From an uncultured Collinsella sp. (lineage in GTDB: Bacteria; Actinomycetota; Coriobacteriia; Coriobacteriales; Coriobacteriaceae): a DNA stretch of 64,000 nucleotides. The notes beneath the pieces are model-generated. The model ran no database searches and was not told where the DNA came from. It was given only the letters and a program-made list of their open reading frames with translations. Below, one piece after another: positions 26,525-34,965 of this stretch. The position numbers and the translations under genes are program-made. Location of the stretch: contig CATWQC010000007.1 of the NCBI GenBank assembly GCA_958352845.1, positions 1 through 64,000 of the forward strand, read 5' to 3'. The first letter of the stretch is position 1. Each line of letters starts with the position of its first letter.

Positions 26525-27460
26525 CTACAGTTCAGTCACGACAACACTGTTGTAGACCTCGTCCCAGCGGTCCATGACCAGGTGGCCGGTCTTGGGATCC
26601 ATGGCGTTGAGCTTGCCGCAGGTATTGGCGGTCTTGAGCACCGTGACGTCGTCGGCGCCGGCAGCAATGGCATGCGCAAAGCCGGCGATGGTCGAGTCAC
26701 CGGAACCCGTCGCGTTCACAGCCGCAATCGCGGGCGTCTTGGCGCGGAACGCGCGACCCTCATGGAAGCCCACCGAACCGGCAGCGCCCATCGAAACGAC
26801 AACCCAGGGAATACCGGCAAAGCGGCCATCGGCGGCGAGCGCCTCGCGCAGGGCATCGACATCATCAGTCGTAAAGGACGTACCCAGCAGGCCGTTAATC
26901 TCGGTCAGGTTGGGCTTTACGAGCTCAGGCTTAGCGTCGGACTCCAGCGCGGCCTCCAGCGATGCACCCGAGGTGTCGAGCAGCACCTTGGCGCCCGCCT
27001 CCTCGGCGATCTTGACGAGCTCGGCATAGTAGCCGGCATCGACGCCGCGCGGCAGCGAGCCCGAAAGCGTCACAACGTCCGCCTTCGCTGCAAGCTCGGC
27101 GAACTTGGCCGTAAAGGCCTCGAGCTCGGCCGGGGCGATCTGCGGGCCGCTCTCCAAAAGCTCGGTCTGATTGCCCTCGTGCAGGATATTCAGGCAAATG
27201 CGCGTCTCACCGGCGATGGGCACAAAGTCGTTCTTAACGCCGTCGGCATCCATAAGCTCAGCCATATAGGCACCCATGTGGCCGCCGAGCAGGCCAGTCG
27301 CGAGCACGTCGTCGCCCAGCTGCAGCAGCACGCGGCTCACGTTGAGGCCCTTACCGCCAGCGGTCTTTTCGGGCGTCACACGGTTAACATCGTCGATGAT
27401 CAACTTGTCGAGCTGATAGCGCGTATCAATCGACGGGTTCATGGTAACGGTCAGAATCAT
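26525..27460 (-). CDS. lacC: Tagatose-6-phosphate kinase
   Basis: PfkB-family kinase, 311 aa from the ATG at 27460 (AGGAG upstream). It phosphorylates tagatose-6-phosphate to tagatose-1,6-bisphosphate. LacC-like features: MILTVTMNPSIDTRYQ, DDVNRVTPEKTAGGKGLNVSRVL, GETRICLNILHEGNQTELLE, SGSLPRGVD, LVKPNLTEINGLLG and the catalytic NATGSGDSTIAGF. 1-Phosphofructokinase (FruK) is a close relative, but the lacA and lacB genes in the same operon favour LacC. A near-identical paralogue is at 56620. Last gene of the lacA-lacB-lacX-lacC operon. Confidence 0.93.
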   Translation of the reverse strand: MILTVTMNPSIDTRYQLDKLIIDDVNRVTPEKTAGGKGLNVSRVLLQLGDDVLATGLLGGHMGAYMAELMDADGVKNDFVPIAGETRICLNILHEGNQTELLESGPQIAPAELEAFTAKFAELAAKADVVTLSGSLPRGVDAGYYAELVKIAEEAGAKVLLDTSGASLEAALESDAKPELVKPNLTEINGLLGTSFTTDDVDALREALAADGRFAGIPWVVVSMGAAGSVGFHEGRAFRAKTPAIAAVNATGSGDSTIAGFAHAIAAGADDVTVLKTANTCGKLNAMDPKTGHLVMDRWDEVYNSVVVTEL

Positions 27461-27516
27461 ATTGAACTCCTGTTTCCGGGGCACGACACGCGCGGCCCCA
27501 AACATACGATAGCTCT

Positions 27517-28398
27517 TTAAAGGATCTCGATCTCAAAGCCGCGAGTAACTGTCTCCCCCGGCTTGGCCACCAGGCAGCCGCGCTTGTGCTCCAGGATATC
27601 GTCCTCGTCGGAGCAGGTGGACAGGCCGCCCCACGGTTCCACGGCCACAAAGTCGCCCTCGGGCTTGCTCCACACAATCAGGTACGGCATATCGGGGAAC
27701 GTCAGGCGCACGCCCTTGTCCTCGGTCTTCTTGGTCAGCGTAACCACGCGGCTCTCGAGCACGTCAAAGATGGTCTCCGCGAAGTCGAAGAGCTCGTGGG
27801 TCAGCGGCAGGTTCTGGTCGATCATGGGGTTCTTGCTGCGATGCTCAACATCAATCAGACCCGTCGAAGGAACGGCAGTACAGAGCTCGGCGGCCTCGCG
27901 CTGATCAAAATGGAGCTCGTAGTCGTCATAGGACTCGCCCTCGTCAAGCGGGCACTTAAAGCCAGGGTGGCCACCCACAAAGAACGGCATGTCCTCGGTG
28001 CCCTCATTGGTCACCTCGTACGACACGGCCACCTTAGCCGCATCGATCGTGTAACGAGCAACGATCTTAAACGGATACGGGTACTGCTCGAGCAACTCGG
28101 CATGGTCGGCAGAGCTTAGGCTCAGCGCGACCATGTTGTCGCCCTGCTCCTCGAGCTTCCACTCCTGTTTGCGAGCAAAGCCGTGACGGGCGAGCTTAAC
28201 CTCGCGGCCGCCCATGGTCATTGCGTGACCGTCTCGAAGGCCGCCGCAGATCGGGAAACAAATGGGTGCCTGGCCCGACCACACCGCCGGGTCGCCCTGC
28301 CACAGGTACTCACGACCGTTGGCCGTAATAGAAGTGAACGATCCGCCAGCCGTGCTCAACGCAATGCGGACAGAGCCGTTATCAAGAACAAACTCCAT
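27517..28398 (-). CDS. LacX-like aldose 1-epimerase family protein
   Basis: A 293-aa galactose-mutarotase-fold protein from the ATG at 28398 (GAAGGAG upstream). It shows REYLWQGDPAVWSGQAPICFPICGGLRDG, KLARHGFARKQEW, FFVGGHPGFKCPLDEGE and a C-terminal SDEDDILEHKRGC. It resembles LacX of lactococcal lac operons, thought to interconvert sugar anomers. Located between lacB and lacC in the operon. Paralogue at 57615. The precise substrate (galactose-6-phosphate or tagatose-6-phosphate anomers) is inference. Confidence 0.85.
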   Translation of the reverse strand: MEFVLDNGSVRIALSTAGGSFTSITANGREYLWQGDPAVWSGQAPICFPICGGLRDGHAMTMGGREVKLARHGFARKQEWKLEEQGDNMVALSLSSADHAELLEQYPYPFKIVARYTIDAAKVAVSYEVTNEGTEDMPFFVGGHPGFKCPLDEGESYDDYELHFDQREAAELCTAVPSTGLIDVEHRSKNPMIDQNLPLTHELFDFAETIFDVLESRVVTLTKKTEDKGVRLTFPDMPYLIVWSKPEGDFVAVEPWGGLSTCSDEDDILEHKRGCLVAKPGETVTRGFEIEIL

Positions 28399-28601
28399 GG
28401 GAATCTTCTCCTTCACATATCATCTCGCACGATCCATTGTGAACGTCGTGCCTTTAGCAGAAAGGTAATGAGGCAGCGCCGCAAACAAAAGAACAATGCA
28501 CGTCCAGCCCGCTGGGCCAATTGGGCTGATAGAAAACCGGCCCGCGCCCCATCACAGAAACGCGAGCCGTCAACGGACTAGTTAATTACGCCGGATACCC
28601 G

Positions 28602-29126
28602 CTAATCGTGGTATTCGCCGCGGTCCCACTTCTCGAGGAACTCGTCAAAGAAGTGCGGGTCAGCCTGAGCCTCGGCGTCAGCCTTGTTGCAGGCATCGAT
28701 CTTGGCAATCAGGGCATCGTGCTCGGGAGTCTTCTCGTAGGGCTCCTCCAGGAAAGCAAGCATGATGTCGGCCATCAGGAACTCGCCGGTGATCTTGCCG
28801 CCAAAGCCCACGATGTTGGCGTTGAGCTCGCGACGGGCATACAGGGCAGAGGTCATGTCGCGGACCAGAGCGCAGCGAGCGCCGGGAACCTTGTTGACGG
28901 CGTTGGTGATGCCGATGCCGGTGCCGCACAGGGCCACGCCAAAGTCGGCCTTGCCGCTGGCAACAGCCTCGCCCACGGCCTTACCGTAGATGGGATAGTG
29001 CGTACGGGTGTGGCTGTAGGTACCGCAGTCGAGCACCTTGTAGCCAGCCTGCTCCAGGCGGTCGGCCAGATAGATCTTCTCGTCCGTAACGATATGGTCG
29101 CAACCGATTGCGATGGTCTTCTTCAT
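28602..29126 (-). CDS. lacB: Galactose-6-phosphate isomerase subunit LacB
   Basis: A 174-aa RpiB/LacAB-family protein that with LacA isomerises galactose-6-phosphate to tagatose-6-phosphate. [38 protein letters not shown], the active-site [26 protein letters not shown] (Cys and Thr conserved) and [15 protein letters not shown] are typical of LacB. The C-terminal extension after EEPYEKTP fits LacB lengths (~171). Second gene of the operon, 63 bp after lacA. Confidence 0.95.
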   Translation of the reverse strand: MKKTIAIGCDHIVTDEKIYLADRLEQAGYKVLDCGTYSHTRTHYPIYGKAVGEAVASGKADFGVALCGTGIGITNAVNKVPGARCALVRDMTSALYARRELNANIVGFGGKITGEFLMADIMLAFLEEPYEKTPEHDALIAKIDACNKADAEAQADPHFFDEFLEKWDRGEYHD

Positions 29127-29189
29127 CAGAACGTCCTTTCGTCTGAATTCACAAGTTGAGGTAGAAGTTCGAGTTCTCGGTGGCTCTCG

Positions 29190-29618
29190 TTAGGCCATCT
29201 TGTTGAGCATGTCGACACGGATCTGGTGACGGCCGCCGGCGTACTGGGCGCGCAGGAACTCGCGGGCGATCTTCTTGGCGACCTCGGTGCCCACAACGCC
29301 CGGGCCCATGGTGACCATGCGCGAGCCGTTGTGCTCGCGGGTCATGTAGGCGGAACGCTCGTCAGAAATGTTGGCGACGACCATGCCCTTAATCTTGACG
29401 GCGGCCATATAGGAGCCGACGCCGTACTTATCGAATGCGAAGCCCTGGGAATCCTTGTGCTCCAGCAGGTCCTTGGCAACGGCGGTCGCGGAATCGACAA
29501 AGTCCGCGGCAGGGGTCTCGGAATAGTCGACGACCTCGTGACCGTCGGCGATGAGCATCTCCTTGATGGACTCCTTCATCGACATACCGTCGGCATCGGA
29601 AGCGATTACAACCCTCAT
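29190..29618 (-). CDS. lacA: Galactose-6-phosphate isomerase subunit LacA
   Basis: A 142-aa partner of LacB. It starts MRVVIASDADGMSMKESIK, has DYSETPAADFVDSA and a degenerate active site (FDKYGVGSYMAAVKIKGMVVANISDERSA) without the LacB cysteine, as usual for LacA. Strong RBS CAAGGAGGATGTC. First gene of the minus-strand lacA-lacB-lacX-lacC operon; its promoter region carries phased GAAC/GTTC half-sites, including TGAACA-N4-CGAACA at 29727-29742. Confidence 0.94.
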   Translation of the reverse strand: MRVVIASDADGMSMKESIKEMLIADGHEVVDYSETPAADFVDSATAVAKDLLEHKDSQGFAFDKYGVGSYMAAVKIKGMVVANISDERSAYMTREHNGSRMVTMGPGVVGTEVAKKIAREFLRAQYAGGRHQIRVDMLNKMA

Positions 29619-29703
29619 GACATCCTCCTTGAGAGATACGCAGGTGCGTAGTTTCTGTTTGGAAGTGTTGAATCGCGTTCAGGTCCGGGCATCTGAATGT
29701 GCG

Positions 29704-29800
29704 GTTCTTCACTGTTCATGTTTATTTGAACACATTCGAACAGTAACTGCAACAACTATTTGTTTATCTTTGTTCTTTTTTGAACAAATACCGTTCACGG
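29704..29800 (-). promoter_or_regulatory. lacA control region with phased GAAC/GTTC half-sites
   Basis: GTTC occurs at 29704, 29714, 29772 and 29793 and GAAC at 29728, 29738 and 29782. Many intervals are 10 or 21 bases, so the sites sit on one face of the helix. TGAACACATTCGAACA (29727-29742) matches the pattern TGAACA-N4-CGAACA also seen before lacF and, with one variation, before the LacR-like gene. TTTGTTC-N6-GAACAAA is a palindrome at 29769-29788; ACCGTTCACGG follows at 29790. Confidence 0.6.
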
Positions 29801-29860
29801 ATGATTGCTGACCGTTTGGATTCAGGGAATGCCCGGCTTGTCACGTATTCAACAAACAAA

Positions 29861-29893
29861 AAGGGCGGCCGAGAACGCATCTCGGCCGCCCTT
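29861..29893 (-). terminator. Terminator of the membrane protein gene
   Basis: The stem AAGGGCGGCCGAGA/TCTCGGCCGCCCTT with loop ACGCA is followed on the minus strand by TTTTTG. Confidence 0.9.
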
Positions 29894-29927
29894 CTTACGG
29901 TTGGTTTTCCAAAGATCGCTTTGCCGC

Positions 29928-30950
29928 CTACTCAGACTGCCCGCCCTTTTTGGCGTGCTTGGAAGGAGCGCTCAAGAAACGACCCGTCAAATAGTTCGCC
30001 GGGCCGGAAATATCGATCCCCAGCAGCACGTGGCCCAGCCACAGGAACGCCACGAGCACCAGCAGCGGGATAACGCACGAAGTCACGATCATCACGATGA
30101 CACCTTCAATCAGATCGGTCACCTGCCGCACGATCTCATCGGTCATCTGCTTGGCGCCGCTGGTCACCGACGTAACAAGGCTCGATGCCCCATCAGTCAA
30201 CTGCTCGAGCACGTTTTTGGACTCCGTGGTCTCGGATTTTTTCTTGTTCGATTTTGAGCTGGTCTCGGCTGACTTGTCCGTGGTGTCGGCCGCGTCCGCA
30301 GCCTTTTGCTCAGCTTGCTCAATACTTACGCGATACGTTTCATCGACCTTCTGCGACACCCATACGCTCGCGGGCACGAGCGCCATGCCGATCACGGCAA
30401 CCACCAGCACGCGCGTCGCCACACGGCGCAGGACAGTGCTCGTGCTCCAGCGCCCGTGAATGCCGAGCGACACCGCAAAGAGCACCAACGCAAACGGAAT
30501 TAAGATGCCCAGGCCAACCGACCACAAAATCGTGAGCAAATATTTCTCTAGGTATAGCACGGCAAGCACGATACCAAGGTTGCCTGAAAGCTGTGCGAGC
30601 TGCTCGGCAACCGGCGTTCCCGTATCACCCGGCAGCGCGGTAATGCCCGCAGACAGCGCCACGCACGAGGTCGTGAGCGCCAGTACGTTACCTTTCTTTT
30701 GATCGATGACCTCGATGGTGGAGTCCCAAGTTTTGGTATCGGCAAAATGCGGACGAGCTACAAAGCCCGACAGCAGCGCCAGTACCACGAGCGCAACGAT
30801 AAAGCCAATCTGCAGCTTTTTGTTTGCGCACACGACATCGGACAGGCTGGGCTGCAGCTCTGTTACCGTCATGTGCTCGGTTATCTGGACAGGACGCCCA
30901 TGAGCCATCTCGTGCGCGTCTCTTTTTTGTATTGACCCGTTATCCGGCAT
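29928..30950 (-). CDS. Membrane protein of unknown function
   Basis: A 340-aa protein I do not recognise. The ATG at 30950 has GAGGAGG upstream. A cytoplasmic N-terminal tail (~45 aa) precedes a helix (IGFIVALVVLALLSGFVA). About three more helices lie near residues 90-190 (LGIVLAVLYLEKYLLTILW; ILIPFALVLFAVSLGI; VLVVAVIGMALVPASVWV). A Ser/Lys/Glu-rich, coiled-coil-like segment follows (SIEQAEQKAADAADTTDKSA and on), and then a C-terminal helix (VIVMIVTSCVIPLLVLVAFL) with a basic tail. The region between helices could span the envelope. It stands alone between lacA and lacF with its own RBS and terminator; no link to lactose use is evident. Confidence 0.8.
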   Translation of the reverse strand: MPDNGSIQKRDAHEMAHGRPVQITEHMTVTELQPSLSDVVCANKKLQIGFIVALVVLALLSGFVARPHFADTKTWDSTIEVIDQKKGNVLALTTSCVALSAGITALPGDTGTPVAEQLAQLSGNLGIVLAVLYLEKYLLTILWSVGLGILIPFALVLFAVSLGIHGRWSTSTVLRRVATRVLVVAVIGMALVPASVWVSQKVDETYRVSIEQAEQKAADAADTTDKSAETSSKSNKKKSETTESKNVLEQLTDGASSLVTSVTSGAKQMTDEIVRQVTDLIEGVIVMIVTSCVIPLLVLVAFLWLGHVLLGIDISGPANYLTGRFLSAPSKHAKKGGQSE

Positions 30951-31043
30951 TTGGATACCTCCTCAGTCCGGCGTTTAATGCGAAAGAAAGTATACCCACC
31001 GAGCAAAAAACGAACGGGAAGACGAACAGGGCGCACCAAGACT

Positions 31044-31134
31044 GTCCCCAATGACTATCTCCGGATGAGTTGCGGTGGAATAGGGATTGTTTTGCGCCCG
31101 TCGGCCCCTATTCAGTCCCTATTTCACCGCAACT
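31044..31134. repeat. Palindromic intergenic repeats upstream of the membrane protein gene
   Basis: GTCCCCAATGACTA at 31044-31057 matches the end of the composite element (copies 1 and 2). Next to it, AGTTGCGGTGGAATAGGGA (31068-31086) and TCCCTATTTCACCGCAACT (31116-31134) form a 19-bp inverted repeat with one mismatch. Confidence 0.65.
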
Positions 31135-31148
31135 TGGAGGAGGACAGA

Positions 31149-31181
31149 AAAAGCCCTGCCGCGGGTAGCGGCAGAGCTTTT
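31149..31181 (-). terminator. Terminator of lacF
   Basis: The stem AAAGC(C)CTGCCGC/GCGGCAGAGCTTT around GGGTA, 28 bases after lacF, with T-rich sequence following on the minus strand. Confidence 0.8.
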
Positions 31182-31208
31182 GGAAGGGGACTTGGTTGTG
31201 AGGGCTCG

Positions 31209-31547
31209 TTAGGCGAGCTTGGCCTCGAGCTCGGCGATGCGCTTGTAGGCATCGATGGTAAAGCGGGTCTGCTTCTCCAGGATCATAGTGGTCATGAGAG
31301 TGTCCTGAGCGTGAGCCATGATGAAGGTCATCTCCATCTCGCCACCGCCGGCCTCCTGCGAAAGCAGTTTGGTCTGCGTGTCGTGGGCACCGATGAGCGC
31401 ATCGCTGGCATCCTTGTGCAGCTGTTCGGCCTTCTCAAAGTCACCCTCGCGAGCAGCATCGAGCGCTGCAAGCAGATCGGTCTGGGCGTCACCTGCGTAT
31501 GCGACGATCTCGAATCCAACCATCGAGATTTCTTCTTTGGTTGCCAT
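31209..31547 (-). CDS. lacF: PTS lactose/cellobiose-type IIA component
   Basis: Cytoplasmic phosphocarrier that passes phosphate from HPr to the IIB domains. It is 112 aa, the usual LacF length. MVGFEIVAYAGDAQTDLLAAL, LHKDASDALIGAHDTQTKLL and MTFIMAHAQDTLMTT show the three-helix IIA; His79 in MAHAQD is the phosphorylation site. RBS GAAAGGA. It is the only IIA of this type in the window, whereas four matching IIBC permeases are present, so it may serve all of them. Its upstream region holds GAAC half-sites like those before lacA. Confidence 0.95.
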   Translation of the reverse strand: MATKEEISMVGFEIVAYAGDAQTDLLAALDAAREGDFEKAEQLHKDASDALIGAHDTQTKLLSQEAGGGEMEMTFIMAHAQDTLMTTMILEKQTRFTIDAYKRIAELEAKLA

Positions 31548-31644
31548 ATTGCGTTCCTTTCACATATGAACCAATGGAGAGCATCGCGTCCGGGCATACG
31601 CGCTGCGTTGTGTATGACAGAAACAATAACATTCAAACAAAAAA

Positions 31645-31730
31645 GAACAGCGCAAAACGTAATTTCGAACTATGAACGGTCATTTTTCGCCCGTGAACGG
31701 TTTTTAAACCAATCTGAACAATATCGAACA
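31645..31730 (-). promoter_or_regulatory. lacF control region with phased GAAC half-sites
   Basis: GAAC occurs at 31645, 31667, 31674, 31695, 31716 and 31726: spacings 22, 7, 21, 21 and 10. TGAACAATATCGAACA (31715-31730) has the same TGAACA-N4-CGAACA layout as the lacA site. CCGTGAACGGT at 31691 is the complement of the ACCGTTCACGG motif. Confidence 0.6.
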
Positions 31731-31761
31731 CAATTAGCGGCAACCCAAACAGGGCCGCACC

Positions 31762-32766
31762 CTAACGCAAATCGCGCACCGTATCGCCCTCTACAAGCAC
31801 ACCGGGGATCAGCATGTGCTCCACGCCAGACGCACCCCCATCGGCGCCGGCAATCTTGTCGACCGCCCACATGCCGACGCGCTTGTTGTCAAAGCGCACC
31901 GTGGTCAGGCGACGGTCGGGCACGATATCGCCCAGGCTGTCATCAACACCCACCACGCTCACGTCCTCGGGCACACGCCTTCCGCACGACTCGAGCCCGC
32001 GAATGCAGCCGTATGCCATGGCATCGTTGGAAGCATAAATGGCCGTACAGGTCGGATCTTCCGCCAGAGCCTGACCGGCAGCATATCCGCTCTGTGCCGT
32101 CCAATCCCCACGGACGAGTCGCGGCGGCTCAATTCCATGCGCGCGCAATGTCTCGCGCCAGCCTTCCTCGCGCCGCATGCCCGAAAGCGAGCGCTCGGGA
32201 CACGAGATAAAGTGCACGGTCTTGTGCCCCTGCTCCAGCAAATACTCGACCACCTGGCGCGAGCAATCGAACTGGTCGTTATCGACCGTTGAACAGAGCG
32301 GGTGCTCCAGCATCGTAACGAGCACCGTCTGCATGCCGGGCAGCGGCTCGAAGGTGCCAAAGTCCGCCGGCATGCGATTCATGATCACGACCATGCCGTC
32401 TACCGGCAGCGCGCTCATACGCGACGATGCGCTCTCGAGGGTATAGGGATGTCCATCTACTTTAGTGAGGGTGATGGCATAGCCATGTTTGTCGGCCGCG
32501 GCGGCAAAGCCCTCCATACGGTCGAGGTTGCCGGTACCGGTAATGTTGAACATGGCGACGCCGACGGTCTTAAACTTGCCACGGCGCAGCGATCGACCGG
32601 CAAAATTGGGGCGATACCCCAGCTCGCGCATGGCGGCACGCACGCGCTCCTTGGTCTCGGGGCGCACACTGGGCGAATCGTGCACGGTGCGCGAGACCGT
32701 CTGCTCCGAGACGCCCGCGAGGCGCGCCACGTCTTTGACGGATACCGATTTTTTAACAGCGGCCAT
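31762..32766 (-). CDS. LacI-family repressor of module A
   Basis: A 334-aa LacI regulator; ATG at 32766. HTH: SVKDVARLAGVSEQTVSRTVHDSP; hinge RPNFAGRSLRRGKF; sensor domain with MVVIMNRMPADF and VGVDDSLGDIV. It is divergent from the PTS-LacG pair at 33124-36405. Three 17-base sites related to ATGTTAACGTTGCCATT lie in the gap, so it most likely represses that pair and itself. Paralogue of the other LacI proteins here, with a different recognition helix (SEQTVSRT). Confidence 0.92.
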   Translation of the reverse strand: MAAVKKSVSVKDVARLAGVSEQTVSRTVHDSPSVRPETKERVRAAMRELGYRPNFAGRSLRRGKFKTVGVAMFNITGTGNLDRMEGFAAAADKHGYAITLTKVDGHPYTLESASSRMSALPVDGMVVIMNRMPADFGTFEPLPGMQTVLVTMLEHPLCSTVDNDQFDCSRQVVEYLLEQGHKTVHFISCPERSLSGMRREEGWRETLRAHGIEPPRLVRGDWTAQSGYAAGQALAEDPTCTAIYASNDAMAYGCIRGLESCGRRVPEDVSVVGVDDSLGDIVPDRRLTTVRFDNKRVGMWAVDKIAGADGGASGVEHMLIPGVLVEGDTVRDLR

Positions 32767-32780
32767 AGGTCGATCTTTCT

Positions 32781-32797
32781 ATGTCAACGATGCCATT
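32781..32797 (+). promoter_or_regulatory. Module A operator candidate 1
   Basis: ATGTCAACGATGCCATT, 14 bases upstream of the repressor start; fits an autoregulatory site. Confidence 0.65.
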
Positions 32798-32925
32798 GGT
32801 GGCACCCTACGCAGTCAAATGAAACGTCTTCAAGTATATCTAACGCCTCCCCCACCATACGCTCACCACCCAAAACCTACCGTTCACCGACATTTTTGCT
32901 TCCCCGAACGGCTTTTGTCGCCCAA

Positions 32926-32942
32926 ATGTTAACGTTGCCATT
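32926..32942 (+). promoter_or_regulatory. Module A operator candidate 2
   Basis: ATGTTAACGTTGCCATT. The ACCGTTCACCGA motif lies just before it at 32879-32890. Confidence 0.7.
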
Positions 32943-33044
32943 GTGCAAACACAGAGCCACCGGGCAGCTCAAACGTTTACGCGTAAGGAATCGACGGTTC
33001 GCAGGCACAGGAACCACCGGTTCGCGTCTTTTTTTGTGTCACAA

Positions 33045-33061
33045 AATGGCAACGTCAACAT
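33045..33061 (-). promoter_or_regulatory. Module A operator candidate 3
   Basis: AATGGCAACGTCAACAT, the inverted form of the same motif (complement ATGTTGACGTTGCCATT), 62 bases upstream of the PTS gene. Confidence 0.7.
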
Positions 33062-33123
33062 TTTGGCAACCGAACGTCAAAAGCCACCATCGTTGCTAAC
33101 CCAACGACTCTTAGGAGCATTGC

Positions 33124-34899
33124 ATGGAGCAACTCATCGCCATCATCGAAAAGGGCCAGCCCTTTTTCAACGCGATCGCCCGCAACAAGTACCTCAAGGC
33201 GATCCGCGACGGCTTTATCTCCGTCATCCCCATCATCATCTTCTCGTCCATCTTCTGCCTGGTAGCCTCGGTCCCCAACATCTGGGGTTTCTACTGGCCC
33301 GATGACATCAACAACGCTCTGTGGAAGTGCTACAACTACTCCATGGGCATCCTGGCCATCGCCTGCGCCGCCACCACGGCCAAGCACTTCGCCGACGCGC
33401 AGAACCGCGACCTGCCCAAGAATAACCAGATCAACTTCATCTCGTGCATGTGCGCGGCCATCATCGGCTTCTTGCTCCTTTCGAGCGACACGGTCGCCAC
33501 GGACGCCGCCAGCGGCTTCAACACCACCTACCTTGGTTCCAAAGGCCTGCTGACCGCCTTTATCGCTGCGTTTGTGACCGGCATCATCTACAAGTTCTTC
33601 ATTAAGCGCAACATCACCGTCAAGATGCCCGAGCAGGTTCCGCCCAACATCTCGCAGACCTTTAAGGACATCATCCCCTTCTCCGTCTGCATCACTGTCT
33701 TTTGGGTTTTTGACATCGTCTTCCGCGCTGCTTTTGGCTTCTGCTTTGCCCAGGGCGTCATCCAGGTGTTCCAGCCCCTGTTCACCGCTGCCGACGGCTA
33801 TATCGGCCTCGCTGTGATTTACGGCGCCATGAGCCTGTTCTGGTTCGTGGGCGTCCACGGCCCCTCGATCGTCGAGCCTGCCATCGCCGCCGCCCTCGTT
33901 GCCAACATGACCGACAACCTGGCTGCATTCCAGGCCGGCGAGCACGCTTCCGCCGTCCTGACGCAGGGCGCCCAGTACTTCGTCGTCTGCATGGGCGGCA
34001 CCGGTGCCACGCTCGTCCTGGTCTTTATGTTCTGCTTCCTGGCCAAGTCCCAAGAGATGCGCGCCGTCGGTAAGGCCGCTATCGTCCCCGTGTGCTTCGC
34101 CGTCAACGAGCCGCTGCTGTTCGCCGCGCCCATCGTGCTCAACCCCGTCTTCTTTGTTCCGTTTGTCTTTGCCCCGATCGCCAACATCTGGATCCTCAAG
34201 ATCTTTATCGACTTCTTGGGCATGAACGGCTTTATGTACACCCTGCCCTGGACCGTCCCCGGCCCCATCGGCACCATCATGGGCCTGGGCTTCCAGCCGC
34301 TCGCCTTTGTGATGCTCGCCATCATCCTGGTCGTCGACTTCCTTCTGTACTACCCCTTCTTCCGTGCCTATGACGCCCAGAAGTGCGCTGAGGAGGCCGA
34401 GATTTCCGAGGAGGAGCTCGCCGCCAAGAACGCCGAGAAGGCCGCCAAGCTCAACGATGCCTTCCAGGGCAAGGCCGATGCCAAGAGCGTTGCCGCCGGC
34501 GCTGCTGCCGGGGCCGTGAAGTCCGATGCCCCCGCCGTTCCCGCAGCACCCGCCGCCGAGGCAACGACCGCCAGCGACCTCAACGGCAAGCGCGTGCTCG
34601 TGCTCTGCCAGGGCGGCGGAACCTCGGGTCTGCTCGCCAACGCGCTGGCCAAGGCCGCCAAGGAGCGCGGTATTAACCTCGAGACCGCTGCCGAGGCCTA
34701 TGGCAACCACGTGGACATGCTCCCCGACTTTGACCTGGTCGTCCTGGCCCCGCAAGCCGCCAGCTACCTGGCCGACCTGCAGAAAGACTGCGAGCGCGTG
34801 GGCAACAAGTGCGTTGCCTGCCGTGGCAAGCAGTACATCGAGCTCTCCCAGAACGGCGATAAGTCTCTCGCCTTCGTAAGCGAGCAGCTTTCGAAGTAA
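33124..34899 (+). CDS. PTS lactose/cellobiose-family IIBC permease, module A
   Basis: Sugar-specific PTS permease, 591 aa. The N-terminal ~430 residues are the membrane IIC domain: MEQLIAIIEKGQPFFNAIARNKYLKAIRDGF at the start, then GVHGPSIVEP, FMFCFLAKSQEMRAVGKAAIVPVCFAVNEPLLFAAPIVLNP in pieces, and MNGFMYTLPWTVPGPIG. An Ala-rich linker (~455-485) leads to the cytoplasmic IIB domain with phosphocysteine Cys495 in VLVLCQGGGTSGLLANAL. The following gene is a 6-phospho-beta-galactosidase, so lactose or another beta-galactoside is the likely substrate. IIA must come from elsewhere (LacF). Gene 67 bp before lacG. Confidence 0.94.
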   Translation: MEQLIAIIEKGQPFFNAIARNKYLKAIRDGFISVIPIIIFSSIFCLVASVPNIWGFYWPDDINNALWKCYNYSMGILAIACAATTAKHFADAQNRDLPKNNQINFISCMCAAIIGFLLLSSDTVATDAASGFNTTYLGSKGLLTAFIAAFVTGIIYKFFIKRNITVKMPEQVPPNISQTFKDIIPFSVCITVFWVFDIVFRAAFGFCFAQGVIQVFQPLFTAADGYIGLAVIYGAMSLFWFVGVHGPSIVEPAIAAALVANMTDNLAAFQAGEHASAVLTQGAQYFVVCMGGTGATLVLVFMFCFLAKSQEMRAVGKAAIVPVCFAVNEPLLFAAPIVLNPVFFVPFVFAPIANIWILKIFIDFLGMNGFMYTLPWTVPGPIGTIMGLGFQPLAFVMLAIILVVDFLLYYPFFRAYDAQKCAEEAEISEEELAAKNAEKAAKLNDAFQGKADAKSVAAGAAAGAVKSDAPAVPAAPAAEATTASDLNGKRVLVLCQGGGTSGLLANALAKAAKERGINLETAAEAYGNHVDMLPDFDLVVLAPQAASYLADLQKDCERVGNKCVACRGKQYIELSQNGDKSLAFVSEQLSK

Positions 34900-34965
34900 G
34901 TAACGTCCAGGGCCAGTCGACCATCAGCAGCCGGCTGGCCCTTCGATCTAGACGATTGGATCATC

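Noticed and set aside
26525..27460. 1-Phosphofructokinase (FruK) instead of LacC
   Set aside because: No fructose PTS or fruR is near; lacA and lacB in the same operon and LacC-specific segments favour tagatose-6-phosphate kinase.
30951..32210. 419-codon plus-strand frame
   Set aside because: It crosses a repeat, the antisense of lacF and the end of a LacI gene; no protein-like domain.
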